Of a stretch of 64,000 nt of DNA, positions 24,146 through 32,153 are shown one piece after another (positions within the stretch are counted from its first letter, which is position 1; the number at the start of each line of letters is the position of its first letter). The notes under the pieces were generated by a model. The model made no database searches and had not been told where the DNA came from. It saw nothing but the letters and a program-made list of their open reading frames with translations. The position numbers and the translations under genes were made by a program. This DNA is from CAWDVK01 sp963805715 (GTDB lineage Bacteria > Actinomycetota > Actinomycetes > Streptosporangiales > Streptosporangiaceae), in assembly GCA_963805715.1 (NCBI GenBank), contig CAWDVK010000004.1, forward strand, positions 124,001 to 188,000. Direction: 5' to 3'.

Positions 24146-26361
24146 GTACCGGCACGTCGGTGCCCAGGCCGCGGCTGCCCGGACTCGATGCCTCCGATGC
24201 GGCGCTGCTGGCGGCGCTGCTGGCCCACGCTCCGGTCGGTTTCGCGTTCTTCGGTCCTGACCTGCGGTTTCTCCGGGTGAACGAGGTACTGGCCCAGTTC
24301 GGCCCGGATGGCCAGGCCGCTCTCGACCCGGCCGCTCATGTCGGCCGGAGCCCGGCTGAGGTGTGGCCGGCCGCCCTCGCGCAGCGCGCTGAGGCCGCGC
24401 TCCGGCAGGTCCTCGGCACGAACGAGCCGCTGCTGGAGACCGGGATCGAGATGGTCACGGCGCAGCCGGCCGCGCTGCCGGCCCAGGGGCCCCGGTCGGC
24501 GGAGGCCGCCGGCCCGGCGGGCATCGGCCAGCTGGCCCGCCGCTCGCACTGGGAATTCTCCTGGATCCCCTGCTGGGACGCTGACGGCGCCCTGGCAGGC
24601 GTCACCCTGATGGCCGCCGACGTGACTGACCGGCTGGCCTCGGCGGAGGCCCTGCGCCGCAGCGAGGAGCGCTACCGGTCGCTGGTGCAGGCAGGCGCCC
24701 AGGTGGTCTGGGTGACCACGCCGGCCGGCGAGATCGCCGAGGACTCGCCCGAGTGGCGCTGGATCACCGGCCAGACGGTGGATGATTACCTGGGCAAGGG
24801 CTGGCTGGCGGCGATCCACGACGACGACCGTGACCGCGTCGGGCGCGACTGGCAGGACTGCGTCCGGTCCGGCAAGGTGTTCGACAGCCGCTACCGGGTG
24901 CGCACGAAAACAGGCTCATACCGGCATTACGATGTTCGTGCCGTGCCGATCGAGCGGGACGGCCAGATCATCGAGTGGGTGGGCGCCAGCACCAACGTCA
25001 CGGGCCAGCGCGAGGCCGAGGAGATGCGCGGCAGGCTGACCGAGCAGCTCTCCGCCGCTGCGCTGCGCACGGCGCGGCTGCAGCAGGCGACCTCCATGCT
25101 GGCCGAGGCGCTGACCATCGAGCAGGTGGTCCAGGTCATCACCGAGGTCGGCCGCTCGGCCGTCGGGGCCGAGCGCTCGGCGGTGGCCATGCTGGACCCG
25201 GACCGGCTCCGGCTGCGCACGATCAACCCGGCCGGGCTGCCCAGCAGCCCCGGAGCGCCCAGCGGCGACATCCCGCTGGACGTGCCCAGCGTGATGACCG
25301 CCGCGGTGCAGACCCGCCGGCCCGTGCTGCTGGACAGCCCGGACTCGTTGCGACGCTACTTCGCCGACGCCGAGGCGGGGGTGGAGCTGTTCCTCGCCCA
25401 TACCGACGAGCGGGCCTGGGTCGGGCTGCCGCTGATGTCGTCCGGCGCCGGTCTCGGCGCGCTGCGGTTCTCCTTTACCAGGAACCGTCAGATCACCGAG
25501 GAAGAGCGGGTCTTCCTGGAGGCCCTGGCGGGGCAGTGCGCGCTCGCGCTGGAGCGGGCGACGCTGTACGAGCGGGAGCACACCACGGCCGAGACGCTGC
25601 AGCGCAGCCTGCTGCCGGACCGGCTGCCCACGGTGCCCGGCATCATCCTGGAGGCCAGGTACCTGCCGGTCACCAGGAACATGGAGATCGGCGGGGACTG
25701 GTACGACGCCTTCCGGCTGCCGGACGGGAAGCTGGCGGTGGCCGCCGGCGACGTGATGGGCAAGGGACTGACGGCCGCGGCGGGCATGGGCCGGGTGCGC
25801 AACGCGCTGCGTGCCCTGGCACTGACCGACCCGAGGCCGGCCGCCGTGCTGGCCGGGTTGGACCGGCTGTTCATCGCCACCGAGCTGGAAGAGCAGGTCA
25901 CGACCGTCGCGTATCTGGTGGTGGACCCGGAGACGGGCGAGGGCATCGCCGGCAACGCCGGGCACCTGCCGCCGCTGCTGCTGTCGGCCGACGCCCCGCC
26001 CCGGCTCGACCTGACCGAGGCAGGGACGCCGCTGGGCTGGGCCAGCCCGCGGCGCCAGTACCCGTTCCGGCTGCCGCCCGGCAACACGGCAGTGCTGTAT
26101 TCCGATGGACTGGTGGAGAACCGCAAGCGGGGCCTCGATGTCGGCCTGGACGAGCTCGTCTCGGTGGCAGCTCAGGCTCCGCCCGAGGTGGTGGAAGATC
26201 CTGCGGAGTTGCTCAGTTACCTCGTTGACCGGATGCTGACCGGGTATGAGCAGGACGACGACGTGACCGTGCTGGTCCTGCACGTGCCAGGCCGGGAGTC
26301 GGGGCTGCAGGCTGGTCCCGGCCCGCAGGCGGTGCGAGTGGCGAGGGAGGGGAAGGCGTGA
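24142..26361 (+). CDS. PAS-PAS-GAF-PP2C (SpoIIE/RsbU-type) serine phosphatase
   Basis: About 739 residues. Two PAS sensor domains come first (APVGFAFFGPDLRFLRVNEVL, then a PAS/PAC unit around WVTTPAGEIAEDSPEWRWITG). A GAF domain follows (LQQATSMLAEALTIEQVVQ to AGQCALALERATLYERE), then a PP2C-type domain. The metal-binding aspartates lie in EIGGDWYDAF, AAGDVMGKG and EQDDDVTVLVL. Such proteins dephosphorylate anti-sigma-factor antagonists in partner-switching stress pathways. No RsbW or antagonist gene is adjacent; hrdB is next. Earlier in-frame GTGs (24076, 24085) are possible starts. Confidence 0.9.
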   Translation: MSTGTSVPRPRLPGLDASDAALLAALLAHAPVGFAFFGPDLRFLRVNEVLAQFGPDGQAALDPAAHVGRSPAEVWPAALAQRAEAALRQVLGTNEPLLETGIEMVTAQPAALPAQGPRSAEAAGPAGIGQLARRSHWEFSWIPCWDADGALAGVTLMAADVTDRLASAEALRRSEERYRSLVQAGAQVVWVTTPAGEIAEDSPEWRWITGQTVDDYLGKGWLAAIHDDDRDRVGRDWQDCVRSGKVFDSRYRVRTKTGSYRHYDVRAVPIERDGQIIEWVGASTNVTGQREAEEMRGRLTEQLSAAALRTARLQQATSMLAEALTIEQVVQVITEVGRSAVGAERSAVAMLDPDRLRLRTINPAGLPSSPGAPSGDIPLDVPSVMTAAVQTRRPVLLDSPDSLRRYFADAEAGVELFLAHTDERAWVGLPLMSSGAGLGALRFSFTRNRQITEEERVFLEALAGQCALALERATLYEREHTTAETLQRSLLPDRLPTVPGIILEARYLPVTRNMEIGGDWYDAFRLPDGKLAVAAGDVMGKGLTAAAGMGRVRNALRALALTDPRPAAVLAGLDRLFIATELEEQVTTVAYLVVDPETGEGIAGNAGHLPPLLLSADAPPRLDLTEAGTPLGWASPRRQYPFRLPPGNTAVLYSDGLVENRKRGLDVGLDELVSVAAQAPPEVVEDPAELLSYLVDRMLTGYEQDDDVTVLVLHVPGRESGLQAGPGPQAVRVAREGKA

Positions 26362-26663
26362 CGGATGCGGGTACTATTTCCCGGGCTGCGGTTGCAGCGG
26401 GGGATTTCGCCGGCTGGAGGCCCGCAGCGGTACGAGCTACCCATCGAGTCCGCCTAAGGTGGTTGGCGGGAGATAAGCCAGTGCAGTCTTCGATCCCATG
26501 CGGCAGGTTCGTCGCTTTCGGTGCAGCCGGAGGAGCAGGGCCCGCAAGGTAGGGTCCATTTCTCGCCATGACGTTTGCCGGGGAGGCAGCCTGTGTCGTC
26601 CGCTAGCTCGCTCGGCCAGGGGCGCTGCGCGGCACGACCGGCCGCCAGCCAGCGAAGGAAGGG
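26362..26663. other. Gene-free stretch before the hrdB region
   Basis: 302 bases with no supported gene and no clear hairpin. It probably contains the hrdB promoter, which I could not identify. Confidence 0.4.
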
Positions 26664-27086
26664 GTGACCGCGGTGGCAGGCGCTGCAAGCTCCGCAGCCC
26701 GGCGGCAGTCTCGGCCGCCCGCTGAGGACGGGCGCGTTCCGCAGCAGGGCCGCGCCGACTCTGCGGACGCAGGCGGCAGGCGGGCAGATGCGGCTCTCGC
26801 GCTGGCGCAGGGCGACGACGATACCGCTGACGGCCGGAGAGTTCCCGCCGCCAGGCGCTCAGCGGCCGCGAGGCCGCGTCGCGGCGCTTCCCGGCCCGGG
26901 GATGCTCCGCCAGATGATGATGCTGCCGGTGACCGGCTGGCCCCGGCGGCAGGCGACCCGCCCGCGAAACGCCGCCCGGCGCCAGCCGCCGGCCTGCCGC
27001 CGCGGCGGTGCGGGCACGCGGATCGAGCAACGGATCGGATAGTCCCGGTAGGGGGAACGATGGCGACAACGAGCGGGGCACTGTGA
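26664..27086 (+). CDS. Proline/alanine/arginine-rich frame overlapping the start of hrdB
   Basis: A 140-codon frame (GTG 26664 or in-frame GTG 26673, with AAGGAAGGGG upstream) encodes a disordered Ala/Pro/Arg/Asp-rich polypeptide. It ends GGTMATTSGAL, and its TGA (27084-27086) overlaps GTG 27083 of hrdB. Three readings are possible: a separate coupled leader protein; only an internal mini-ORF at ATG 27060 (MATTSGAL, behind TAGGGGGAAC) that is translated; or the true N-terminal extension of HrdB cut off by an indel near 27080. Codon quality is poor in the last 60 bases. Confidence 0.4.
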   Translation: MTAVAGAASSAARRQSRPPAEDGRVPQQGRADSADAGGRRADAALALAQGDDDTADGRRVPAARRSAAARPRRGASRPGDAPPDDDAAGDRLAPAAGDPPAKRRPAPAAGLPPRRCGHADRATDRIVPVGGTMATTSGAL

Positions 27087-28381
27087 CTGCGGACGCTGAC
27101 TTCGTCGGCCCGGCAGCTGACGGCATCGACATAGCGGCCGACCTGGATGCCGCGGGCGACCTGGACGGCGATCCCGATCTCACGGCCGTGGCCGACCTGG
27201 ATGTCGACGCCGACCTCGAGGACCTGGCCGAGCTGGCCGGGGATGACGAGATCGACGGTGACGAGATCGACGACACAGTGGCCGCCGATGACGCCGAGCT
27301 GCCGGCCGACGCCGCCGACGAGCAGGAGGCCAGCGACGGCCCGGCCGTTGCCGTGGCAGGAGCGCCCGCGGCCGCCGCGACCGGGACCGGCGAGGAAGGC
27401 GACGACAACGTCTTCGTCTACGGCGACGACGACGAAGATCTCCCGGCTGCCCAGGTGGCGGTGGCGGGAGCGACATCCGACCCGGTCAAGGACTACCTGA
27501 AGCAGATCGGCAAGGTCCCGCTGCTGAACGCCGAGCAGGAAGTCGAGCTCGCGAAGCGGATTGAGGCCGGCCTGTTCGCCGAGGAGAAGCTCGCCGAGGG
27601 CCGGGGATCGCTCCGGCCGGAGGCCCGTCTCGATCTCGAGTGGATCGCCGACGACGGCAGGCGGGCCAAGAATCACCTGCTCGAGGCGAACCTGCGGCTG
27701 GTGGTCTCGCTGGCCAAGCGCTACACCGGCCGGGGCATGCTGTTCCTCGACCTGATCCAGGAGGGGAACCTCGGCCTGATCAGGGCGGTCGAGAAGTTCG
27801 ACTACACCAAGGGCTACAAGTTCTCCACCTACGCGACCTGGTGGATCAGGCAGGCGATCACCCGGGCCATGGCCGATCAGGCCCGGACGATCCGGATCCC
27901 CGTGCACATGGTCGAGGTGATCAACAAGCTGGCCAGGGTGCAGCGGCAGATGCTGCAGGACCTGGGCCGCGAGCCGACGCCAGAGGAGCTCGCCGCCGAG
28001 CTGGACATGACCCCGGAGAAGGTCATCGAGGTGCAGAAGTACGGCCGTGAGCCGATATCTCTGCATACGCCGCTCGGCGAGGACGGCGACAGCGAGTTCG
28101 GTGACCTGATCGAGGACTCCGAGGCGATCCAGCCTGGCGAGGCCGTCAGCTTCACGCTCCTGCAGGAGCAGCTGCACTCGGTGCTTGACACCCTGTCGGA
28201 GCGGGAGGCCGGGGTGGTGTCGATGCGGTTCGGCCTGACCGACGGCCAGCCCAAGACCCTGGATGAGATCGGCAAGGTCTACGGGGTCACCAGGGAGCGG
28301 ATCCGGCAGATCGAGTCCAAGACCATGTCGAAGCTGCGGCATCCGTCCAGGTCCCAGGTGCTCCGCGACTACCTCGACTGA
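27083..28381 (+). CDS. hrdB: Principal RNA polymerase sigma factor (HrdB/SigA type)
   Basis: Directs RNA polymerase to housekeeping promoters. Of 432 residues, the last 320 or so are near-identical to actinobacterial HrdB: region 1.2 (DPVKDYLKQIGKVPLLNAEQE), region 2 (LRLVVSLAKRYTGRGMLFLD, YATWWIRQAITRA), region 3 (IRIPVHMVEVINKLARVQRQ) and region 4 (VTRERIRQIESKTMSKLRHP). The first 120 residues are an Asp/Glu/Ala-rich acidic tail in place of a recognisable region 1.1. The likely start, GTG 27083, overlaps the stop of an upstream frame, so initiation may be coupled. The phosphatase upstream is on the same strand. Confidence 0.95.
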   Translation: MTADADFVGPAADGIDIAADLDAAGDLDGDPDLTAVADLDVDADLEDLAELAGDDEIDGDEIDDTVAADDAELPADAADEQEASDGPAVAVAGAPAAAATGTGEEGDDNVFVYGDDDEDLPAAQVAVAGATSDPVKDYLKQIGKVPLLNAEQEVELAKRIEAGLFAEEKLAEGRGSLRPEARLDLEWIADDGRRAKNHLLEANLRLVVSLAKRYTGRGMLFLDLIQEGNLGLIRAVEKFDYTKGYKFSTYATWWIRQAITRAMADQARTIRIPVHMVEVINKLARVQRQMLQDLGREPTPEELAAELDMTPEKVIEVQKYGREPISLHTPLGEDGDSEFGDLIEDSEAIQPGEAVSFTLLQEQLHSVLDTLSEREAGVVSMRFGLTDGQPKTLDEIGKVYGVTRERIRQIESKTMSKLRHPSRSQVLRDYLD

Positions 28382-28402
28382 GCCAGCCCGATCGCTGACC
28401 GG

Positions 28403-28433
28403 CCGCCTCAGCTGACGACTCCGGCTGAGGCGG
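28403..28433 (+). terminator. Terminator hairpin after hrdB
   Basis: CCGCCTCAGC (28403-28412) pairs perfectly with 28424-28433 around an 11-base loop, starting 22 bases after the hrdB stop. Confidence 0.8.
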
Positions 28434-28549
28434 TCAGGCATGTGCGCCCAGGGCGCCACAACAGGGACAGGCCGGATCTGATCACCAGGCCGGATCTGCG
28501 CGCTGCGGCTGGCGACCGGCCCGATGGCAGGAACCTGCCGGGATAAGCG

Positions 28550-28591
28550 CGTGCCCGTGCCGTCGCCCTGACGGGCGGCGGCACGGGCACG
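28550..28591. terminator. Strong hairpin between convergent hrdB and the small zinc-protein gene
   Basis: A 13-bp perfect stem (28550-28562 with 28579-28591) with further GC pairs inside. It lies 22 bases beyond the end of the minus-strand gene and probably terminates both directions. Confidence 0.8.
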
Positions 28592-28612
28592 AATCAGGCG
28601 CTGCGCTCGCGC

Positions 28613-28834
28613 TTACCGCGAGTCAAATCCTGGCTTATCGGACAGTCTGCCCGTTTCGTCCTGAATCTCCACCGCGACCTTGGCCAGCGCATCGGCGTGC
28701 TTGCGATTGTGGTGCGCGCAGAAAAGCAGCTCCGCCGATCCGGGAAGCAGGACGCGTACGTACGCAGGGGCCCCGCACCTGTCACAAATGTCGCTGGCGG
28801 TCAGCGGCTTCGTAGGGGCTATAGCTCCGGACAT
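28613..28834 (-). CDS. Small DUF7455-like zinc-finger protein
   Basis: 73 residues. CDRCGAPAYVRV...ELLFCAHHNRKHADAL gives a C-x2-C...C-x2-H zinc-site pattern, followed by an acidic helix ending EIQDETGRL. Similar small proteins are widely conserved in actinomycetes between hrdB and parE; their function is unknown. The conserved position suggests a role tied to transcription or topology. ATG 28834; the gene is convergent with hrdB. Confidence 0.85.
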   Translation of the reverse strand: MSGAIAPTKPLTASDICDRCGAPAYVRVLLPGSAELLFCAHHNRKHADALAKVAVEIQDETGRLSDKPGFDSR

Positions 28835-29201
28835 GTCGCCTCCTCGCCTCTGTCCGCCGGCGCCCTTGCCGGCGGACCATGCAACTAGTGATCTCTACCG
28901 CATCACAACACCTTGCCGGGCGGTTGTCATCCCCTAGTCTCCCCTAGTCGTGTCGGATATGCCGTGGGCGAACACGGGGCCCGGCATGGCCGTTCCGCGC
29001 CTGGTTTCCGCCTCGTCTCCGCCTCGTTCTCCGCCTCGTCTCCGCCTCGTCATCGGCCGCGCCTGCGTTGTACCAGGTCGCCGGGTATGTCGGCGGCGTG
29101 GTTGCACGGGAGAAGCCGCCGGGGCGGCTAGTCTGCCCTCAGGATTCATCCCGCCCGTCAGGCCGGCCCGCCGCCGGCCGTGCCATCTCAGGAGAGCCGC
29201 C
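28835..29201. other. Divergent promoter region of the zinc-protein gene and parE
   Basis: No gene is supported. It contains a tandem CCCCTAGTC pair near 28930-28950 and a 10-12-base pyrimidine-rich repeat (CTCCGCCTCGT and variants, about four to five copies, 29010-29055). The repeat is probably a slippage-prone element in the parE leader. Confidence 0.55.
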
Positions 29202-31394
29202 GTGACCGCCGTCAGCACAGCACCCCCGCCGCCAGCCAGCGCAGCGGATGGGTACACGGCGCGGCATCTGACGGTGCTGGAGGGCCTGGAGGCGGTCCGC
29301 AAGCGCCCCGGCATGTACATCGGCTCGACCGATGGCCGCGGCCTGCTGCACTGCCTCTGGGAGATCTTCGACAACGCCGTGGACGAGGCCCTGAACGGCC
29401 ACTGCACCCGGATCGAGGTGATCCTGCACGCTGACGGCTCGGCCGAGGTGCGAGACACCGGCCGCGGGATTCCGGTCGACATCGAGCCCAGGACCGGGCT
29501 GACCGGCGTGGAGCTCGTCATGACCCGCCTGCACGCGGGCGGGAAGTTCGGCGGCGGGTCCTACACCGCCTCGGGCGGCCTGCACGGCGTCGGCGCGTCC
29601 GTGGTGAACGCGCTGTCGGCCCGGCTGGACGTCCAGGTGGACCGCGGCGGGCACGAGTGGGCGGCCAGCTTCCGCCGCGGGACGCCCGGCCAGTTCGGCG
29701 GGACCGGGCCGGATGCGTCCTTCGAGCCGGGATCCGGGCTGCGCAAGGTGCGCCGGGTGGCCAGGACGCTGACCGGCACGCGGGTGCGGTTCTGGCCGGA
29801 CCGGCAGGTGTTCGTGCCCGGCGCTGACTGGAATTTCGAGGCGCTGACGCAGCGCGCGCGGCAGACGGCTTACCTGGTGCCGGGCCTGGCCATCCGGGTC
29901 GTGGATGAGCGCCCGGCCCGCGAGCCTGCCCGCCCCGCGGCCGGCGCCGAGGCGGACGGGCAGCCCGGCCAGGAAGGCGCCGGGCAGGTGCTGGCCGACA
30001 TGACCGGCGTGCAGCCGGGCGGGCGCGAGGCCGAGTTCCGGTTCGCCGGCGGGATCAGCGAGTTCTGCGAGCACCTGTCGCCCGGTGAGCCCGTGACCGA
30101 CGTGCTGCGGCTGACCGGGTCGGGGCATTTCACCGAGACCATCCCGGTCCTGGACGACCTGGGGCACCTGACGCCCACCGACGTCGAGCGGGAGCTGTCG
30201 GTGGACGTGGCGCTGCGCTGGGACAGCGGCTATGACAGCGTCACGCGGTCCTTCGTCAACGTCATCGCCACGCCGAAGGGCGGCACGCACGTTACCGGGT
30301 TCGAGCGGGCCATCGTGCGCACGCTCAACGAGCAGCTGCGGGCGATCCGGCTGCTGAGGAACGGCGACGAGCCGGTCCTGAAGGAGGACGTGCTGGAGGG
30401 CCTGACGGCGGTGATCGCCGTCCGGCTGCCTGAGCCGCAGTTCGAGGGACAGACCAAGGAGGTGCTCGGCACCCCGGCGGCATCCAGGATCGTGGCTCAG
30501 GTCGTCTCCGCCGAGCTCCGGGGCTTCCTCGAGGGCCGGGTGCGCGGCAGTAGGCAGCAGGCCCGCGCCGTGCTCGACAAGGTCGCCGCGGCGGCCAGGA
30601 CCCGGATCGCGGCCCGCGAGCACCGGGAGAATCAGCGGCGCAAGACCGCCCTGGCCAGCTCGGCGCTGCCGGCCAAGCTGGTGGACTGCCGCCTGGCCGA
30701 CGACCGCAGCGAGCTGTTCATCGTGGAGGGAGACTCCGCGCTCGGCACCGCCAAGCTGGCCAGGGACTCGGAATTCCAGGCCCTGCTGCCGATCCGCGGC
30801 AAGATCCTGAACGTGCAGAAGGCGTCGCTGACCGACATGCTCAAGAACGCCGAGTGCGCCGCCATCATCCAGGTGCTCGGGGCCGGGTCGGGCAACGCGT
30901 TCGACCTGGACGCGGCTCGCTACCAGCGAGTGATCTTCATGGCCGATGCGGACGTGGACGGCGCCCATATCAGGACCCTGCTGCTGACCCTGTTCCACCG
31001 CTACATGCGGCCGATGGTCGAGGCGGGCCGGGTGTTCTCGGCGGTGCCGCCGCTGCACCGGATCGAGCTGACCAGCCCGAAGAAGGGCCAGCCGAAGTAC
31101 ATCTACACCTACTCCGACGCCGAGCTGAACCGGACGCTGCTGGAGCTGGAGCGCAAGGGCCAGCGGTTCAAGGAGTCCCCGCAGCGCTACAAGGGACTCG
31201 GCGAGATGGATGCCGCCCAGCTGGCGGAGACCACGATGGACCCGCGGCACCGCACCCTGCGCCGGATCAGGATCGCGGACGCGGCAGCGGCCGCCGAGAT
31301 CTTCAATCTGCTGATGGGCAGCGAGGTGGCTCCCCGGCGGGACTTCATCGTCGGCGGCGCGGCCGAGCTCGACCCGGCCCGCATTGACACCTGA
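29202..31394 (+). CDS. parE: Type II topoisomerase ATPase subunit (ParE / second GyrB)
   Basis: The 730-residue B subunit of topoisomerase IV, which decatenates daughter chromosomes with ParC. The GHKL ATPase domain starts VLEGLEAVRKRPGMYIGSTD, with Asn in FDNAVDEAL and GRGIPVD. The TOPRIM domain is seen as FIVEGDSALGTAKLARD and MADADVDGAHIRTLLLTLF, and the C-terminus as RYKGLGEMDAAQL. Start GTG 29202 has AGGAGA upstream. The position next to hrdB, with parC close by, matches the parE-parC locus of Streptomyces rather than the gyrBA locus near dnaA. Confidence 0.93.
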   Translation: MTAVSTAPPPPASAADGYTARHLTVLEGLEAVRKRPGMYIGSTDGRGLLHCLWEIFDNAVDEALNGHCTRIEVILHADGSAEVRDTGRGIPVDIEPRTGLTGVELVMTRLHAGGKFGGGSYTASGGLHGVGASVVNALSARLDVQVDRGGHEWAASFRRGTPGQFGGTGPDASFEPGSGLRKVRRVARTLTGTRVRFWPDRQVFVPGADWNFEALTQRARQTAYLVPGLAIRVVDERPAREPARPAAGAEADGQPGQEGAGQVLADMTGVQPGGREAEFRFAGGISEFCEHLSPGEPVTDVLRLTGSGHFTETIPVLDDLGHLTPTDVERELSVDVALRWDSGYDSVTRSFVNVIATPKGGTHVTGFERAIVRTLNEQLRAIRLLRNGDEPVLKEDVLEGLTAVIAVRLPEPQFEGQTKEVLGTPAASRIVAQVVSAELRGFLEGRVRGSRQQARAVLDKVAAAARTRIAAREHRENQRRKTALASSALPAKLVDCRLADDRSELFIVEGDSALGTAKLARDSEFQALLPIRGKILNVQKASLTDMLKNAECAAIIQVLGAGSGNAFDLDAARYQRVIFMADADVDGAHIRTLLLTLFHRYMRPMVEAGRVFSAVPPLHRIELTSPKKGQPKYIYTYSDAELNRTLLELERKGQRFKESPQRYKGLGEMDAAQLAETTMDPRHRTLRRIRIADAAAAAEIFNLLMGSEVAPRRDFIVGGAAELDPARIDT

Positions 31395-31618
31395 CGCCAG
31401 CGGCAGCCGCTGGCCCGGCCCGGCCGGGGAGGCGCCCCCTGCGCCCGCCTGGCGGCCCCGGATGACCCCGGCGGCGCAGGGCGGTCCTGGGCGGGCTCCC
31501 GGCGGGCGGCCCCAGGCCAGCAGGCAGTCCAGGCGCGTCAGGCTAACGGGGATCACCTGAGCGGCTCCTGAGCGCTCCTGCCGGCCATGGCTAGCGGCCG
31601 GTCCGCCGGGAGGGCCCG

Positions 31619-31924
31619 TTACGAGCCGCTCGGGCTCGCGCCCGGACTCGCGCCGGTTCCGGCCTTCATGTGCGTGCAGTGCCCCTTCATCGGGCCGGAA
31701 CCCGATGATGGCGCCTTCGTCGAGCCCGCCGACGGCGACGCCGACGTGGCCGACGACGCAGAAGCCGGCGTGGACGAGGACGTGGACGAGGATGTTGCTG
31801 CCCTCGTCGTCGACGCCGGACTGCCGGTAGCGGCCAGCGCGACGCCGGTCACGCCCGCGCCAAGGCCGGCCGCGACGAACCCGGTGATGACCAGGCGCCC
31901 CGCCCGGCCTGTGCCGAATGCCAT
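31619..31924 (-). CDS. Small secreted or membrane-anchored Ser/Thr/Ala-rich protein
   Basis: 101 residues. A signal-like hydrophobic stretch (RLVITGFVAAGLGAGVTGVAL, about 9-30) is followed by a low-complexity Ser/Thr/Ala tail with a short conserved-looking core, MKGHCTHMKAG, whose His-Cys-x-His-Met could bind a metal such as copper. ATG 31924 has a near-perfect AAAGGAGG (31930-31937 on the plus strand), so it is probably translated well. I recognise no family. It lies between convergent parE and the downstream end of parC. Confidence 0.7.
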   Translation of the reverse strand: MAFGTGRAGRLVITGFVAAGLGAGVTGVALAATGSPASTTRAATSSSTSSSTPASASSATSASPSAGSTKAPSSGSGPMKGHCTHMKAGTGASPGASPSGS

Positions 31925-32153
31925 GTGTGCCTCCTTTCCTGCTGGTTTCCCGGGCGGAAGCGGTCGGATCCGCCCAGGGACAGCATCGGCCGCGAGTACC
32001 CGGCGGAACCCGAAGCGTTGCTCTCAGAGCGCTCTGAGTAACCGTCCTGGCGCAGTGCTCAGCATGCCCTGAGCTGAGGCCCTGCGCGGCAGGCGGAGGC
32101 TCCGCGAGCGGAGTGCGCCGCAGACAGCGCCCTGCGCTGCGTTCCCGCCCGGC

